From positions 44,186-108,185 of the forward strand of contig JANQKV010000013.1 of the NCBI GenBank assembly GCA_028280945.1: a stretch of DNA of 64,000 nt, read 5' to 3'. Positions 27,571 through 35,883 of this stretch are shown in pieces. How positions within the stretch are numbered: position 1 is the first letter of the stretch; the number at the start of each line of letters is the position of its first letter. The notes under the pieces are model-generated. The model saw nothing but the letters and a program-made list of their open reading frames with translations. It ran no database searches and had not been told where the DNA came from. The stretch is from Opitutaceae bacterium (GTDB taxonomy: Bacteria > Verrucomicrobiota > Verrucomicrobiia > Opitutales > Opitutaceae). A program made the translations under genes and the position numbers.

Positions 27571-28296
27571 ATGTTACGCAAAATCAAGTCCCATTACGCT
27601 GTCATTGCGGGCGCGATCTGCGCCGCCCTTTTGGCCGTGCCGGCTTCTGCGGTCATCACGGCTGAAGCCCAAAAGGCCATGACCCCGCAGCAGGCATTTG
27701 AAGCCCTGCTCGAAGGCAACGAGCGCTTTGCTGACGGTGTCTCCCTGAACCGCAACCTGACCGACGAGGTTACGGCCACTTCCACCGGCCAGTTCCCGAA
27801 GGGCGTTGTGCTTACCTGCCTTGATTCCCGCACCGCGCCCGAGGCCTACTTCGACACCGGCTTGGGTGACATCTTCGTCGGCCGCATTGCGGGTAATTTT
27901 GCCGAGGAAGGCATGATCGGCAGCTTTGAATTTGCCCACAAACTGGCCGGAGCCAAGGTGCTCGCCGTGGTGGGCCACACCACTTGCGGTGCCGTCAAGG
28001 GCGCTTGTGATGGAGCCGAGATGGGTAACCTGACCCATACGCTTGCCCAGCTCAAGCCCGCCATCAAAAAGGTGCCTGCCTCGGTGCAACCCCGCAATTC
28101 CAAGAACCCGGCCTTTGTGCAAAAGGTGGCCGATGCCAACGTGCGTTACACCGTGAAGAACATCCTCGAAAAGAGCGACGTGCTCAAGGAGATGGTCGAC
28201 AACGGTGAGCTTGGTGTTGTCGGCGGCATGTATGACCTTAGCACCGGCAAGGTGACGTTTTTCCCCGACACGCTCCACGGCGTTAAAATGCCGTAA
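27571..28296 (+). CDS. Periplasmic beta-carbonic anhydrase
   Basis: A 241-residue enzyme with a signal peptide (about 1-27), so it should hydrate CO2 in the periplasm. Zinc ligands and catalytic residues are all present: CLDSR (Cys83, Asp85, Arg87) and GHTTCGA (His136, Cys139). The C-terminal GVVGGMYDLSTGKV stretch is typical of the family. The frame is open upstream into the HPF gene, but only this ATG yields the signal peptide. It is the third gene of the usp operon and is followed by two hairpin terminators. Confidence 0.93.
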   Translation: MLRKIKSHYAVIAGAICAALLAVPASAVITAEAQKAMTPQQAFEALLEGNERFADGVSLNRNLTDEVTATSTGQFPKGVVLTCLDSRTAPEAYFDTGLGDIFVGRIAGNFAEEGMIGSFEFAHKLAGAKVLAVVGHTTCGAVKGACDGAEMGNLTHTLAQLKPAIKKVPASVQPRNSKNPAFVQKVADANVRYTVKNILEKSDVLKEMVDNGELGVVGGMYDLSTGKVTFFPDTLHGVKMP

Positions 28297-28310
28297 GGTG
28301 TAGGGAAATC

Positions 28311-28390
28311 AGTTTGGTTCGGAGGTAGGACCGAACCAAATTGCGTATGTAGGGTGCCCGGTGGCCGCAAGCCCACCGGGCTTTCTGCTT
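28311..28390 (+). terminator. Double terminator after the carbonic anhydrase gene
   Basis: The first hairpin has 12-bp arms (28311-28322 and 28331-28342, core TTGGTTCGG) with one G-T pair. The second has 9-bp arms GCCCGGTGG (28356-28364) and CCACCGGGC (28373-28381), followed by TTTCTGCTT, a standard intrinsic terminator. They close the usp-hpf-carbonic anhydrase operon. Confidence 0.75.
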
Positions 28391-28394
28391 CAAC

Positions 28395-28502
28395 GGAGTC
28401 AAGCGCCACGGGGGTCACGCCGTTTAACACCGTTGGAAGGGGTCAAGCCGCAACAAGTGAATGCGCTGCGCTAGCATTTCACTTGTTGAACGGCATGACC
28501 CC
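28395..28502. repeat. Cluster of REP-like GGGGTCA-N-GCCG heads
   Basis: Heads are seen at 28411-28422 (GGGGTCACGCCG), 28439-28450 (GGGGTCAAGCCG) and, inverted, 28491-28502 (CGGCATGACCCC), with a degenerate one at 28395. The last two are the ends of a 64-bp palindrome whose inner arms are AACAAGTGAA and TTCACTTGTT. The head matches the palindrome at 15782-15890. The cluster lies between the terminators of the carbonic anhydrase operon and the convergent M16 peptidase gene. Confidence 0.6.
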
Positions 28503-28582
28503 GTAGCGCGTAGCGCTCAGGGCATCGTCTGCTATTCCCTTCACCAAAAGCGCGCTTGGCGAAATTGGACAGGCCTTTCGTC

Positions 28583-31411
28583 TTACTGATAGGTGCGGGT
28601 CATCTTCCAGTCCTCGCGATTCGCGAAGGAAGCCTCGGCTTCAGTGGCAGCGTGGTTGTTGCTGCTGAGCAGCACGACGATGGAGCTGGCGGTGACAGGA
28701 TCAAGGGCCGCCTGCAGCATCACAACCGCATCCTCCTTGGTCACTTGGTCGAGCGCCGCCAGGGTGTCGGCCCGGCGGGACCAATCGCCGTCGTGGTTAT
28801 AGGCTTGGCTGAACATGCGGCCGGCTTTTTCAGCAATGCTCTTGGACTTTTCCTCAAACTCGGAACGCGCTCCGGCGACAAGTGTGGTCCATTGCTCGTC
28901 GGTCACATTGGCGAGCATTTCCGGTAGTCCTGCCAGGAATGCCTCCGAGCGCGCTCGTTGGGTATCGGCATCGAACTCGCTCGACTGGATCACATAGAGC
29001 AGGAGCCATTGATCCCGGGAAGCTCCGGAGGCCGATCCCACGATGTAACCGAGCTGCTGATTGGTGCGCAGTTCGTCAAAGTAAGGCGTGCGCATGAAGT
29101 TCCCGATGACCGTCGCGGTGGCGCGGGTGAGGGGGGTGTCGTCCGGCAACAGGTAGGTGGCGCGGTAGGTCGAATTGACCCCTTCAATGTTGTCGGTGGT
29201 CACCACGGTTTCACCGGGCTTGATGGCCAGGTGCTTGCGGCGGAGCAGTTTGTTTTCGGGGACGGACTGGGCGCCGATCGCTGCCGCGATGCGCCGGGTG
29301 GAGGCCTCGGCGACATCCGGGGTCACGTGGCCGTGCACGACCACCTCCAGTTTTCCTCGCGCCATGAAGTCGCGAACCGCCGCCTGCACGTTTTCCCAGG
29401 TCACATTCGCGGCTTGGTCCAGGGAATGATCGGTCAGAAAGAAGTATTCGCGCAGCACGGCGGTGGAATAATCGCGGGCGAGGCCGAAGGCTTCCGTTTG
29501 GGCGTAGCTTTGCAGATTGCGGATGGTGAGCTCCTTCATCGACGCGAAGCGCTCGGGCGAGAGTTCGAAGGTGAGCAGTTGGGCGGCGACGTATTCGGCG
29601 AAGCGCAGGGGCGAGTCACTGAAACCGCTGGCGTTAAGCCTGAGGCCCTCAAGATCGACCTCGGCCGAAAAGTCGACGCCGGCGAGGTCCGCATTGGTGG
29701 CGGCCGGGGCCAGGTAATCCACGATGCAGGTTTGGTAGAACCGGAGCAGGAGATCGTTGGCGGCCGTGCCTTGGTCGCGCGTTGGCACAAAACGAAACTG
29801 GATGGCGGTGCGCGGCCGTTGAAATTCCACGTCCTGGGCGTAGTAGAGCGAAAGGTTGGGCTCATCGATGAGAGGCAGGGGGCGCTCGGGGAGGATCGCG
29901 GTTTCCCCGGGCAGGAAGGGATTGGCCGCCGGCAGGGAGAACGTGGTGTCGACCGAAGGATTGACCAAGCGCTGATAGACTTCGCCATCGTCCTCGGTGT
30001 AGGCATAGGCGGAGCCGTAGATTTCCTCCGTGCGGTCAGTCGGCACGCCCTTGGCTTGGAACGTTACCAGCATGTTGTCTGGACGCAGATGGCTGAGGAA
30101 TCGACGGTAGGTGGCTTCATCGGCCTTGCCCCAGACCTTTCCGGCGCGTTCCGCGACTTCGAGTGGATAATAGAGGGCGGCTTCCGCCAGTTCCACCGCG
30201 AGATCGGTGCCTTCGCCGCGGTCTTCGTAGGTTTCCTTGAGCGCCGCGATCCGGGCTTGGTCGGAATAGTAATCGGCGGGGAAGGGCGCTTCGCGCAGGA
30301 AGTCGAGGTAGGCAAAAGTCTTCTCCATCACCAAGTCCACATTCTCGGCTCCATGGGGCGTGAGGTCGGCCGCGACAAAAATGGAGCCATAACCACTCGT
30401 GCGATCCCAGGTAAAGCCGGCGATGTCGGTGGCGAGGTCGGCGGCTTTCAGCGCATCCACCAATCCGCCGGGACCGGCGTAGTTGAGCAGCGAAAGGATA
30501 AATTCGTCTGGTTTGGTCGCGAATTCCGGGCGGGCCGGGGGGATGGGAAACTCAAGGTAAAGCAAGCGCACTTCCTTGACCGGTTCGATTGTCGCCATGC
30601 GCAGTGTGGCCTTTTCAGGCAGGAAGATGGGCTTGCGTTCAAGGGTGGGCAGATCGAGCCGCTTGATCGGCGAAAAATACTCTCGCACATAACCCTCGAG
30701 TTGATCGAGGGATTTGTCGCTCGTGACGGCCAGCGCCATGCGTTCCGGACTGTAGGTCTGGTGGTAGAACTCGCGCACGACGTCGGCGTTGGCGTTGGCG
30801 AGCGTGTCCTTGTTGCCGGTGGAGAATTTGGACTCGCCGGCCTCGGGGTTGTAGAGCTCGCGGCGCACGTTGAGCATGCGGCGCAGATCGTTTTGCACGT
30901 GGCGCATCGCCTCGTTGTGCACGGCGTTGACCTCACGCTCGGTCACCTCATCCGGGAAAAGCGGGGAGATGAACATCTGGGCGGTGCGATCGAGGGCCCC
31001 TTCCAACGCTTCATGGCGCACCTCAAAAAGGTAGTTGGTGCGGTCGCTGGCGGTGTAGGCATTGCGGTAGCCGCCGTTGGTCGTGATGTAGTCGGTGAAG
31101 TCGGCGACCTCCGGGTATTTTTCGCTGCCTTTGCTGATCATGTGCTCGAGGAAGTGGGCTAGGCCAACGTGTTCAAACGGGTCGTCGATCTGGCCGACGC
31201 CTACGGCAACGGAAGCGGCGGATTTGTTGAAGTTGGGGTCGGAGACGAGGATTACACGCATCCCGTTATCGAGTACAAAACGCCGAAACTCGGCTTTGTC
31301 GGTGGGGGCGACCACGCGGGGTGGCAGCTCGGGGAGCGATGCGATCAGGGACGCGGTTACAACCAAAAAGGCGACTGCGATCCGGGCAGGCAGGGAAGGA
31401 ATTCGAAGCAT
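28583..31411 (-). CDS. M16 family zinc metallopeptidase (insulinase/pitrilysin type)
   Basis: A 942-residue protein, the full four-domain length of pitrilysin-like M16A enzymes. It has a signal peptide (about 1-25), the inverted zinc motif HFLEH (His86, Glu89, His90) and the distal glutamate in REVNAVHNEAM (about residue 168). The C-terminal half has the non-catalytic R/Y pair region around EFDADTQRARSEAFLAGL. It should degrade peptides in the periplasm. It is transcribed toward the carbonic anhydrase operon and is divergent from the cytochrome c gene. Confidence 0.92.
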   Translation of the reverse strand: MLRIPSLPARIAVAFLVVTASLIASLPELPPRVVAPTDKAEFRRFVLDNGMRVILVSDPNFNKSAASVAVGVGQIDDPFEHVGLAHFLEHMISKGSEKYPEVADFTDYITTNGGYRNAYTASDRTNYLFEVRHEALEGALDRTAQMFISPLFPDEVTEREVNAVHNEAMRHVQNDLRRMLNVRRELYNPEAGESKFSTGNKDTLANANADVVREFYHQTYSPERMALAVTSDKSLDQLEGYVREYFSPIKRLDLPTLERKPIFLPEKATLRMATIEPVKEVRLLYLEFPIPPARPEFATKPDEFILSLLNYAGPGGLVDALKAADLATDIAGFTWDRTSGYGSIFVAADLTPHGAENVDLVMEKTFAYLDFLREAPFPADYYSDQARIAALKETYEDRGEGTDLAVELAEAALYYPLEVAERAGKVWGKADEATYRRFLSHLRPDNMLVTFQAKGVPTDRTEEIYGSAYAYTEDDGEVYQRLVNPSVDTTFSLPAANPFLPGETAILPERPLPLIDEPNLSLYYAQDVEFQRPRTAIQFRFVPTRDQGTAANDLLLRFYQTCIVDYLAPAATNADLAGVDFSAEVDLEGLRLNASGFSDSPLRFAEYVAAQLLTFELSPERFASMKELTIRNLQSYAQTEAFGLARDYSTAVLREYFFLTDHSLDQAANVTWENVQAAVRDFMARGKLEVVVHGHVTPDVAEASTRRIAAAIGAQSVPENKLLRRKHLAIKPGETVVTTDNIEGVNSTYRATYLLPDDTPLTRATATVIGNFMRTPYFDELRTNQQLGYIVGSASGASRDQWLLLYVIQSSEFDADTQRARSEAFLAGLPEMLANVTDEQWTTLVAGARSEFEEKSKSIAEKAGRMFSQAYNHDGDWSRRADTLAALDQVTKEDAVVMLQAALDPVTASSIVVLLSSNNHAATEAEASFANREDWKMTRTYQ

Positions 31412-31612
31412 GGCGGCAGGTTAGGGGTGGTTCCGGTTTATACCAGAATTCAGGGATGAACGGGCTCTAGACCCGTCCGGCGGTCAGATGATCCGTTGAG
31501 TCCGAAGCCTTTGAAGCCAATATATGCGCAAACTTACACCCGTCGTTTTCCCAAAAAAGGCGGAGACTTTGTCCTGGTCGATTTGTTTCCCTGGTCAGCT
31601 GATTCACCGCAT

Positions 31613-31632
31613 ACCGGGCAGCGCTGCCCGGT
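31613..31632. promoter_or_regulatory. Perfect 20-bp palindrome before the cytochrome c gene
   Basis: Two 10-bp half-sites, ACCGGGCAGC and its exact reverse complement, meet without a spacer. The element ends 16 bases before the ATG at 31649. It could be an operator or, in RNA, a stem near the ribosome binding site. No matching site was seen elsewhere in the window. Confidence 0.4.
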
Positions 31633-31648
31633 CGAACCGTCCTCTTTC

Positions 31649-32092
31649 ATGTCTCGATTCCGATTACCTGCATTGTTGTCTGCATGGGCCAAAATCATGG
31701 CATTCGTCTCGGTCGGATTGGTTGTTCACCGAGCGGAGGAGCCGCTGGCGCAGCACCCCGGGCAGGCCAAGTTTGCGATGTATTGCTCGGCTTGTCACCG
31801 AGCGGAACCGGCCAAGGAAATGGTGGCGCCACCGGTGTTTGCCGTTGCGGATCATTACAAAATCCGGTTCGGAAAAAACCGGGAGGCATTTGTGGCGGCG
31901 GTGGTCGATTGGGCGAAGCGTCCCAGCGAAGATGCCACGCTGATGCCCGGGGCCGTGCGCCGGTTTAAACTGATGCCTCCCATGCCTCTTCCCGACGTCG
32001 AGTTGAAGGCCATAGCCGATTTCTTGTATACCCATGAGTTTCCCCAACCTCAGGGGTATCGAAAGCATTATCGCGCCGAGCACGGCGGATAA
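31649..32092 (+). CDS. Small secreted c-type cytochrome (monohaem)
   Basis: A 147-residue protein with a signal peptide (about 1-34) and one haem c site CSACH (Cys46, Cys49, His50). A later LMPPMPLPD segment (about 108-116) supplies the likely axial methionine, and the last helix ELKAIADFLYTHEF is typical of class I cytochromes. It probably moves electrons in the periplasm. The frame is open 150 bases upstream, but the signal peptide begins at the chosen ATG. A 20-bp palindrome lies just before the start. Confidence 0.85.
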   Translation: MSRFRLPALLSAWAKIMAFVSVGLVVHRAEEPLAQHPGQAKFAMYCSACHRAEPAKEMVAPPVFAVADHYKIRFGKNREAFVAAVVDWAKRPSEDATLMPGAVRRFKLMPPMPLPDVELKAIADFLYTHEFPQPQGYRKHYRAEHGG

Positions 32093-32103
32093 CGTAAGGG
32101 AAC

Positions 32104-32135
32104 GCGCGAGCCCTTTGTTGTAGTGGGGCTCGCGC
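32104..32135. terminator. Bidirectional hairpin between convergent genes
   Basis: Arms GCGCGAGCCC (32104-32113) and GGGCTCGCGC (32126-32135) are perfectly complementary around a 12-base loop. It lies between the 3' ends of the cytochrome c gene (+) and the serine hydrolase gene (-). There is no clear U-tract on either side, so termination is likely but not proven. Confidence 0.5.
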
Positions 32136-32142
32136 CACTGGT

Positions 32143-33432
32143 TCAATCATCGATGGCCGTGAAGACCAGCTGACGAAACTTCCACGCGGTGGTGTCCTTC
32201 CGCTGATTGCGCGTTTGCTTGAAGATCATGGCGACCAGTTCCTCGTGTGGATCGGCAAAGTAGTTGGTGTTGAAGTAGCCACCCCAACTGAACGTATCAA
32301 TTCCCCCGAACCCACCCGCGGCCACCCCGCTGTCGGTCACGACGCGGAAGGCAAGCCCCAGATGGGCCTCTTTGCCAAGATCACTTTGGTGGGCCATGAT
32401 AGTGTTGATGGTGGTGCGGCTGAGGATGCGGGTGCCGTTGTATTCGCCGCCGTTCACATACATCTGCAAAAACGCCGCGTAGTCGCGCACCGTGCTGGTT
32501 AGACCGGCCCCGCCGCCAAACCAGGTGCGGGCTCCCTTGATGGGGTAATCGGCGTCATAGTGTTCGTTGCCGACATACTTTTCCCAGCCTCCGCCTTCGG
32601 CCGGTTGTTGCACGGTGACCAAGCGATCCACCTGGTCCGGTCGGAGATAAAACTGGGTGTCCTTCATGCCCAAAGGTTCAAACAGGCGGGTCTGCAGGAA
32701 CTCGTCGAAGGGCAGGCCGGAGACCACCTCGACCAGCCGACCGGCCACATCCAGGCCCTCGGCGTAGTGGTAACGTTCGCCCGGGTCGAACAGCAGCGGA
32801 AGGGCAGCCAGTTTTTTGACGTTGTCGGCCAGCACGACTGGCTCGGTTGAGTAGAGATCGGTGATTCCGGCATCGATGTAGATCTGCCGCATGCGCGGGT
32901 CGCCATCGATGATGCCGTAGCCCAGGCCCGAACGGTGGGTCAGCAGGTGGCGAACTGTGATGGAGCTCTTGGCGGGCCGGGTGATGTAGTGACCGGTTTG
33001 CTCATCGTAGGCCTCCAGCACCACGGGGTTCGCAAACTCGGGCAGGAACTTCTCCAACGGATCATCCAGGCGAAAGTGCCCTTCTTCCCAAAGTATCATG
33101 ACTGCCGTCGAAGTGATGGCCTTGGTCTGGGAGGCGATGCGAAAGATCGAGTCGGTGGCCAGGATTGCACCGGCGGGGTTGGCCTTCCCCAACGCCCGCT
33201 CGTAGACGATTTTCCCGTTGCGGGCGATGAGAGCGACGGCGCCCGGAACCTGTTCCTCGGCGATCGCCGTTTCAATCATGGCATCGATGCGCTCAAGCCG
33301 TTCGGGCGAGAGCCCCATGTCGGCTGGCGCTGCGTCTCCCAGCGGCGGGGTGATCTGGCCCGAGGGTGTCTGGGCGAAAACGGTGAACGCTCCGGTGAGA
33401 GCAAGCAGGACAACAAACAGGGTGCGATTCAT
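32143..33432 (-). CDS. Secreted class C beta-lactamase-fold serine hydrolase
   Basis: A 429-residue protein with a signal peptide (about 1-20) and the catalytic SxxK motif SQTK (101-104), in the context FRIASQTKAITSTAVMIL. A tyrosine motif follows in RYHYAEGLDVAGRLVEVV, where Y-A-E replaces the usual Y-x-N, and a GGGAGLTSTVRDYAAFLQM segment is typical of EstB-like esterases and D-aminopeptidases. Function: ester, amide or peptide hydrolysis outside the cytoplasm; antibiotic resistance is not implied. The ATG at 33432 opens the signal peptide. Confidence 0.88.
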   Translation of the reverse strand: MNRTLFVVLLALTGAFTVFAQTPSGQITPPLGDAAPADMGLSPERLERIDAMIETAIAEEQVPGAVALIARNGKIVYERALGKANPAGAILATDSIFRIASQTKAITSTAVMILWEEGHFRLDDPLEKFLPEFANPVVLEAYDEQTGHYITRPAKSSITVRHLLTHRSGLGYGIIDGDPRMRQIYIDAGITDLYSTEPVVLADNVKKLAALPLLFDPGERYHYAEGLDVAGRLVEVVSGLPFDEFLQTRLFEPLGMKDTQFYLRPDQVDRLVTVQQPAEGGGWEKYVGNEHYDADYPIKGARTWFGGGAGLTSTVRDYAAFLQMYVNGGEYNGTRILSRTTINTIMAHQSDLGKEAHLGLAFRVVTDSGVAAGGFGGIDTFSWGGYFNTNYFADPHEELVAMIFKQTRNQRKDTTAWKFRQLVFTAIDD

Positions 33433-33540
33433 GGGGCGGTGAAGACTGGGGAAGTGAAGCAAACCGCGCCAAGATGACCGGTGGATGTCTCTCATGCAAG
33501 CGGGGTGCTCAAACGTTGTCAGACCAGCTTATCCATAGAG

Positions 33541-33605
33541 TTAGGAACAATCTAAACGTTAGAAAAATAATTCATATTAGTGGAATCGTCCGAGCGGACT
33601 ATGCT
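33541..33605 (+). promoter_or_regulatory. LysR-type operator and promoter of the OmpW-like gene
   Basis: TTAGGA-ACA-ATCTAA (33541-33555, one arm degenerate) is followed at the same distance as in the usp promoter by ATTCATATTAGTGGAAT (33570-33586), -35 hexamer TTAGTG (33577-33582), a 17-bp spacer and -10 hexamer TATGCT (33600-33605). The leader to the ATG at 33675 is about 64 bases. The match to 26155-26219 covers both operator parts and the promoter. Confidence 0.72.
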
Positions 33606-33674
33606 AATCCTCAATCGTGTCCCGACGGTCCTTTGATCGCGGTGACCCTACCTACTAAACCTTACAACCAAGCT

Positions 33675-34307
33675 ATGAAACTCCCCCGTTTTCTTATGCT
33701 CAGCACGTTGGTGCTGGGGATCTTCGGCCCGGCATTCGCGACTGCGGAAAGCCCCTGGTCCGTGCGCCTGCGCGCGACCTATCTCGAGACGATCGACAAG
33801 TCCGATGCGTTCACGGCCCTGGGTATCAACTTTGGGACTGACGCGGTTTCGGTCAGCGACAAGTGGATTCCGGAAATCGACATCGACTACCATTTTTCGG
33901 ACACGCTTTCGGCGGAACTGGTTTTGACCATTCCGCAGCACCATACGGTCGATTTGGCCGGCGTGGGCCGGTTGGGCAGCTTCAAGCACCTGCCTCCCAC
34001 CCTGCTTTTCCAGTATAAGCCGGCCTTGGAAGGTAACTTCCGTCCCTACATCGGTGCGGGCGTCAACTTCACCCTTATTTTCGATGACGATCTTGAAGTT
34101 GCTGACGTGCCGTTGGCGCTGGACGATTACAGCGTGGGCCTCGCTGCCCAGGCTGGTTTCGACTACCGGATCAACGAACGCTGGCACTTCAACATCGACG
34201 TGAAGCGGGCGGCGATTGGCACGGCCGTGAAAGCGGGGGGCACCAAGCTCACCGAAGCCACCCTTGATCCGTGGCTCTACTCCATCGGCCTGCGCTACGA
34301 CTTCTGA
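33675..34307 (+). CDS. OmpW family outer-membrane protein
   Basis: A 210-residue protein with a signal peptide (about 1-24) and an eight-stranded barrel of OmpW type: SPWSVRLRATYLE at the start, then IPEIDIDYHFSDTLSAELV, LQ-like FQYKPALEGNFRPYIGAGVNFTL and the terminal strand SIGLRYDF ending in Phe. OmpW proteins form narrow hydrophobic channels and respond to stress. The start codon is the one that opens the signal peptide. It is preceded by the LysR-type module shared with the usp operon and followed by a clear terminator. Confidence 0.9.
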   Translation: MKLPRFLMLSTLVLGIFGPAFATAESPWSVRLRATYLETIDKSDAFTALGINFGTDAVSVSDKWIPEIDIDYHFSDTLSAELVLTIPQHHTVDLAGVGRLGSFKHLPPTLLFQYKPALEGNFRPYIGAGVNFTLIFDDDLEVADVPLALDDYSVGLAAQAGFDYRINERWHFNIDVKRAAIGTAVKAGGTKLTEATLDPWLYSIGLRYDF

Positions 34308-34336
34308 GCTTCGAGTCTGCTAAAAACCATTTTTGC

Positions 34337-34366
34337 AAAGCGCCTGCCAGCCCGGCAGGCGCTTTT
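34337..34366 (+). terminator. Intrinsic terminator after the OmpW-like gene
   Basis: Arms of 12 bp (34337-34348 and 34354-34365, core GCGCCTGCC) enclose a 5-base loop and end in TTTT. It lies 30 bp after the stop codon. Confidence 0.8.
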
Positions 34367-34461
34367 AGCATCAGGAAAGAAAGCTTATTTCGTCCGAACC
34401 TGATGTTTGGTCGCCTGCTTCGGAGTTGAAACCGAGGACCATCGCATCCTAAGGGTCAGAG

Positions 34462-35313
34462 ATGTGTGCAAACTACCTAGTTGGCCGGTCACTGAGATGG
34501 GTAGGACTCACGGTTTGGTCGGTTTTACCGGCTTTGGCTGCAGCCCCTGTCTTGGGCGACAAACTGGTTAATCTCTCGGTGCGGGCAGAAGTGCCGGCCG
34601 GGGGAGCCGCGATCCCGGGCTTTGTTATCGAGGACGAAGTGTCGACGGTCTTGATCCGAGTCGCGGGACCCGGCCTGGCATCGTTTGGTGTTACTGGCGC
34701 GATGGAGAATCCGACGCTGACGTTGTTTTCCGGGCAGACGGTCCTGGCTCAAAACGACGATTGGTCGGTGGCGAACGGCCTGCTTGATGCGGCGAACCGT
34801 GCTGGAGCGTTTGCCTTTGCGGAAGGCAGTGCGGATGCGGCCTTGTTAGCGACCCTTGGCCCTGGAGCTTACACGGTTTCGGCCACCAGCGCTGACGGAG
34901 CGGCCGGGGAAGTTTTGATCGAGGTCTACCGGGTGCCCCCACCGTATTTTTCCCCCTTGGAAGCGATTGTAGGGGCAGCGGCCAATCCCGAAATCGGTTT
35001 AGCCGGCACCTTCCGCATGACAGTGCTGGCAAGTGGTGCGGACAGCCAGTCCGGTTTTTTGAATTCGGAATTGGACTTCCGGGATCAGCGCTGCCTGACC
35101 GTTGAGATTCCCGGGCCTTTGATGCAACCCTTGGCAGACCTCGTAGGGGAGAATCCACTGACCTATTATCGCGGTAAGACTATCGAAGTGGACGGAATCG
35201 CCAAGCGGGTTACGATCCGCGTTTTTGATCACAATGGGGACCCAACCTCGATCTACTACTTCCAAAGCCAAGTCGAACTGACCGACGTTTCGCGGATCAA
35301 GGTTATCGAATAA
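34462..35313 (+). CDS. Secreted protein with a Verrucomicrobia-type beta-rich domain
   Basis: A 283-residue protein with a signal peptide (about 1-31). The region KLVNLSVRAEVPAGGAAIPG, then VLIRVAGPGLASFGV, NPTLTLFSG and AQNDDWS (about 33-110) is a domain I know from the C-terminal ends of many large secreted proteins of Opitutaceae and relatives, where it recurs after Ig-like or LamG domains. Here it stands at the N-terminus of a short protein. The last 110 residues are beta-rich without a recognised family. Function unknown; surface attachment is a guess. Confidence 0.7.
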   Translation: MCANYLVGRSLRWVGLTVWSVLPALAAAPVLGDKLVNLSVRAEVPAGGAAIPGFVIEDEVSTVLIRVAGPGLASFGVTGAMENPTLTLFSGQTVLAQNDDWSVANGLLDAANRAGAFAFAEGSADAALLATLGPGAYTVSATSADGAAGEVLIEVYRVPPPYFSPLEAIVGAAANPEIGLAGTFRMTVLASGADSQSGFLNSELDFRDQRCLTVEIPGPLMQPLADLVGENPLTYYRGKTIEVDGIAKRVTIRVFDHNGDPTSIYYFQSQVELTDVSRIKVIE

Positions 35314-35358
35314 AACGTATTATTGCGTTTGGGCTCTCGCGCGGCCCGTCGTCACCGA

Positions 35359-35865
35359 TCAATCAGGCGAAACCGTCGCGCGCTTGATGAGTTTGATGGC
35401 CCAGTCGTAGTGGCTGGAAGTGGCCGAAATGAGGTAAGCGCCGAGTGAGGTCGAACCCGTCCACGCATAGTGTTTTTTGGTGAAGAGCTCGGCATCGCTG
35501 TGGCGATGGATCAATGCCTGCACCTCATCGAACGACCCGGCTAGCATTTGGCGGGTCCGACTGAGCGGGGTCTTGCGATAGTGCTCCCAGATCCAACGGT
35601 TCAGGGCAGGCAGGGTTTTCCAGGTATAGCCTTCGGCGGGCATGGTGGGTTTGTTGCCGGCCATGCCGACATCATACCAGCCAAGCATAAGGGTGTGCCA
35701 GTGATGGAGGTGGGCGAGAACGTCGCGGACATTGCGATTCATGGTGCCGGGCCGAAACTCGGCGTGCTGCTGGGAACGCGGCATGGCATCAATCATGTTC
35801 ATCAGGCGCTCGTAGTTCGCGGCGCTCAGTTGCAGGAGATCGGATTTGGATTTCGGGCGAGGCAT
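35359..35865 (-). CDS. ClbS/DfsB family four-helix bundle protein
   Basis: A 168-residue protein of the DUF1706 group. Family features are MPRPKSKSDLLQLSAANYERL at the start, NVRDVLAHLHHWHTLMLGWY, and a C-terminal SATSSHYDWAIKLIKR helix. The named members protect against colibactin (ClbS) or act in bacillithiol-related chemistry (DfsB), but most are uncharacterised. Histidines in the HLHHWH cluster could bind a metal. It is 18 bp after the small zinc-ribbon gene on the same strand. Confidence 0.85.
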   Translation of the reverse strand: MPRPKSKSDLLQLSAANYERLMNMIDAMPRSQQHAEFRPGTMNRNVRDVLAHLHHWHTLMLGWYDVGMAGNKPTMPAEGYTWKTLPALNRWIWEHYRKTPLSRTRQMLAGSFDEVQALIHRHSDAELFTKKHYAWTGSTSLGAYLISATSSHYDWAIKLIKRATVSPD

Positions 35866-35883
35866 GATTTGAGTCGGATTTGG

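Noticed and set aside
28958..31162. A 2.2-kb open frame on the plus strand
   Set aside because: It is antisense to the complete M16 peptidase with intact HxxEH motif; long antisense frames are expected from the codon bias of GC-rich DNA, and its product has no recognisable domain.
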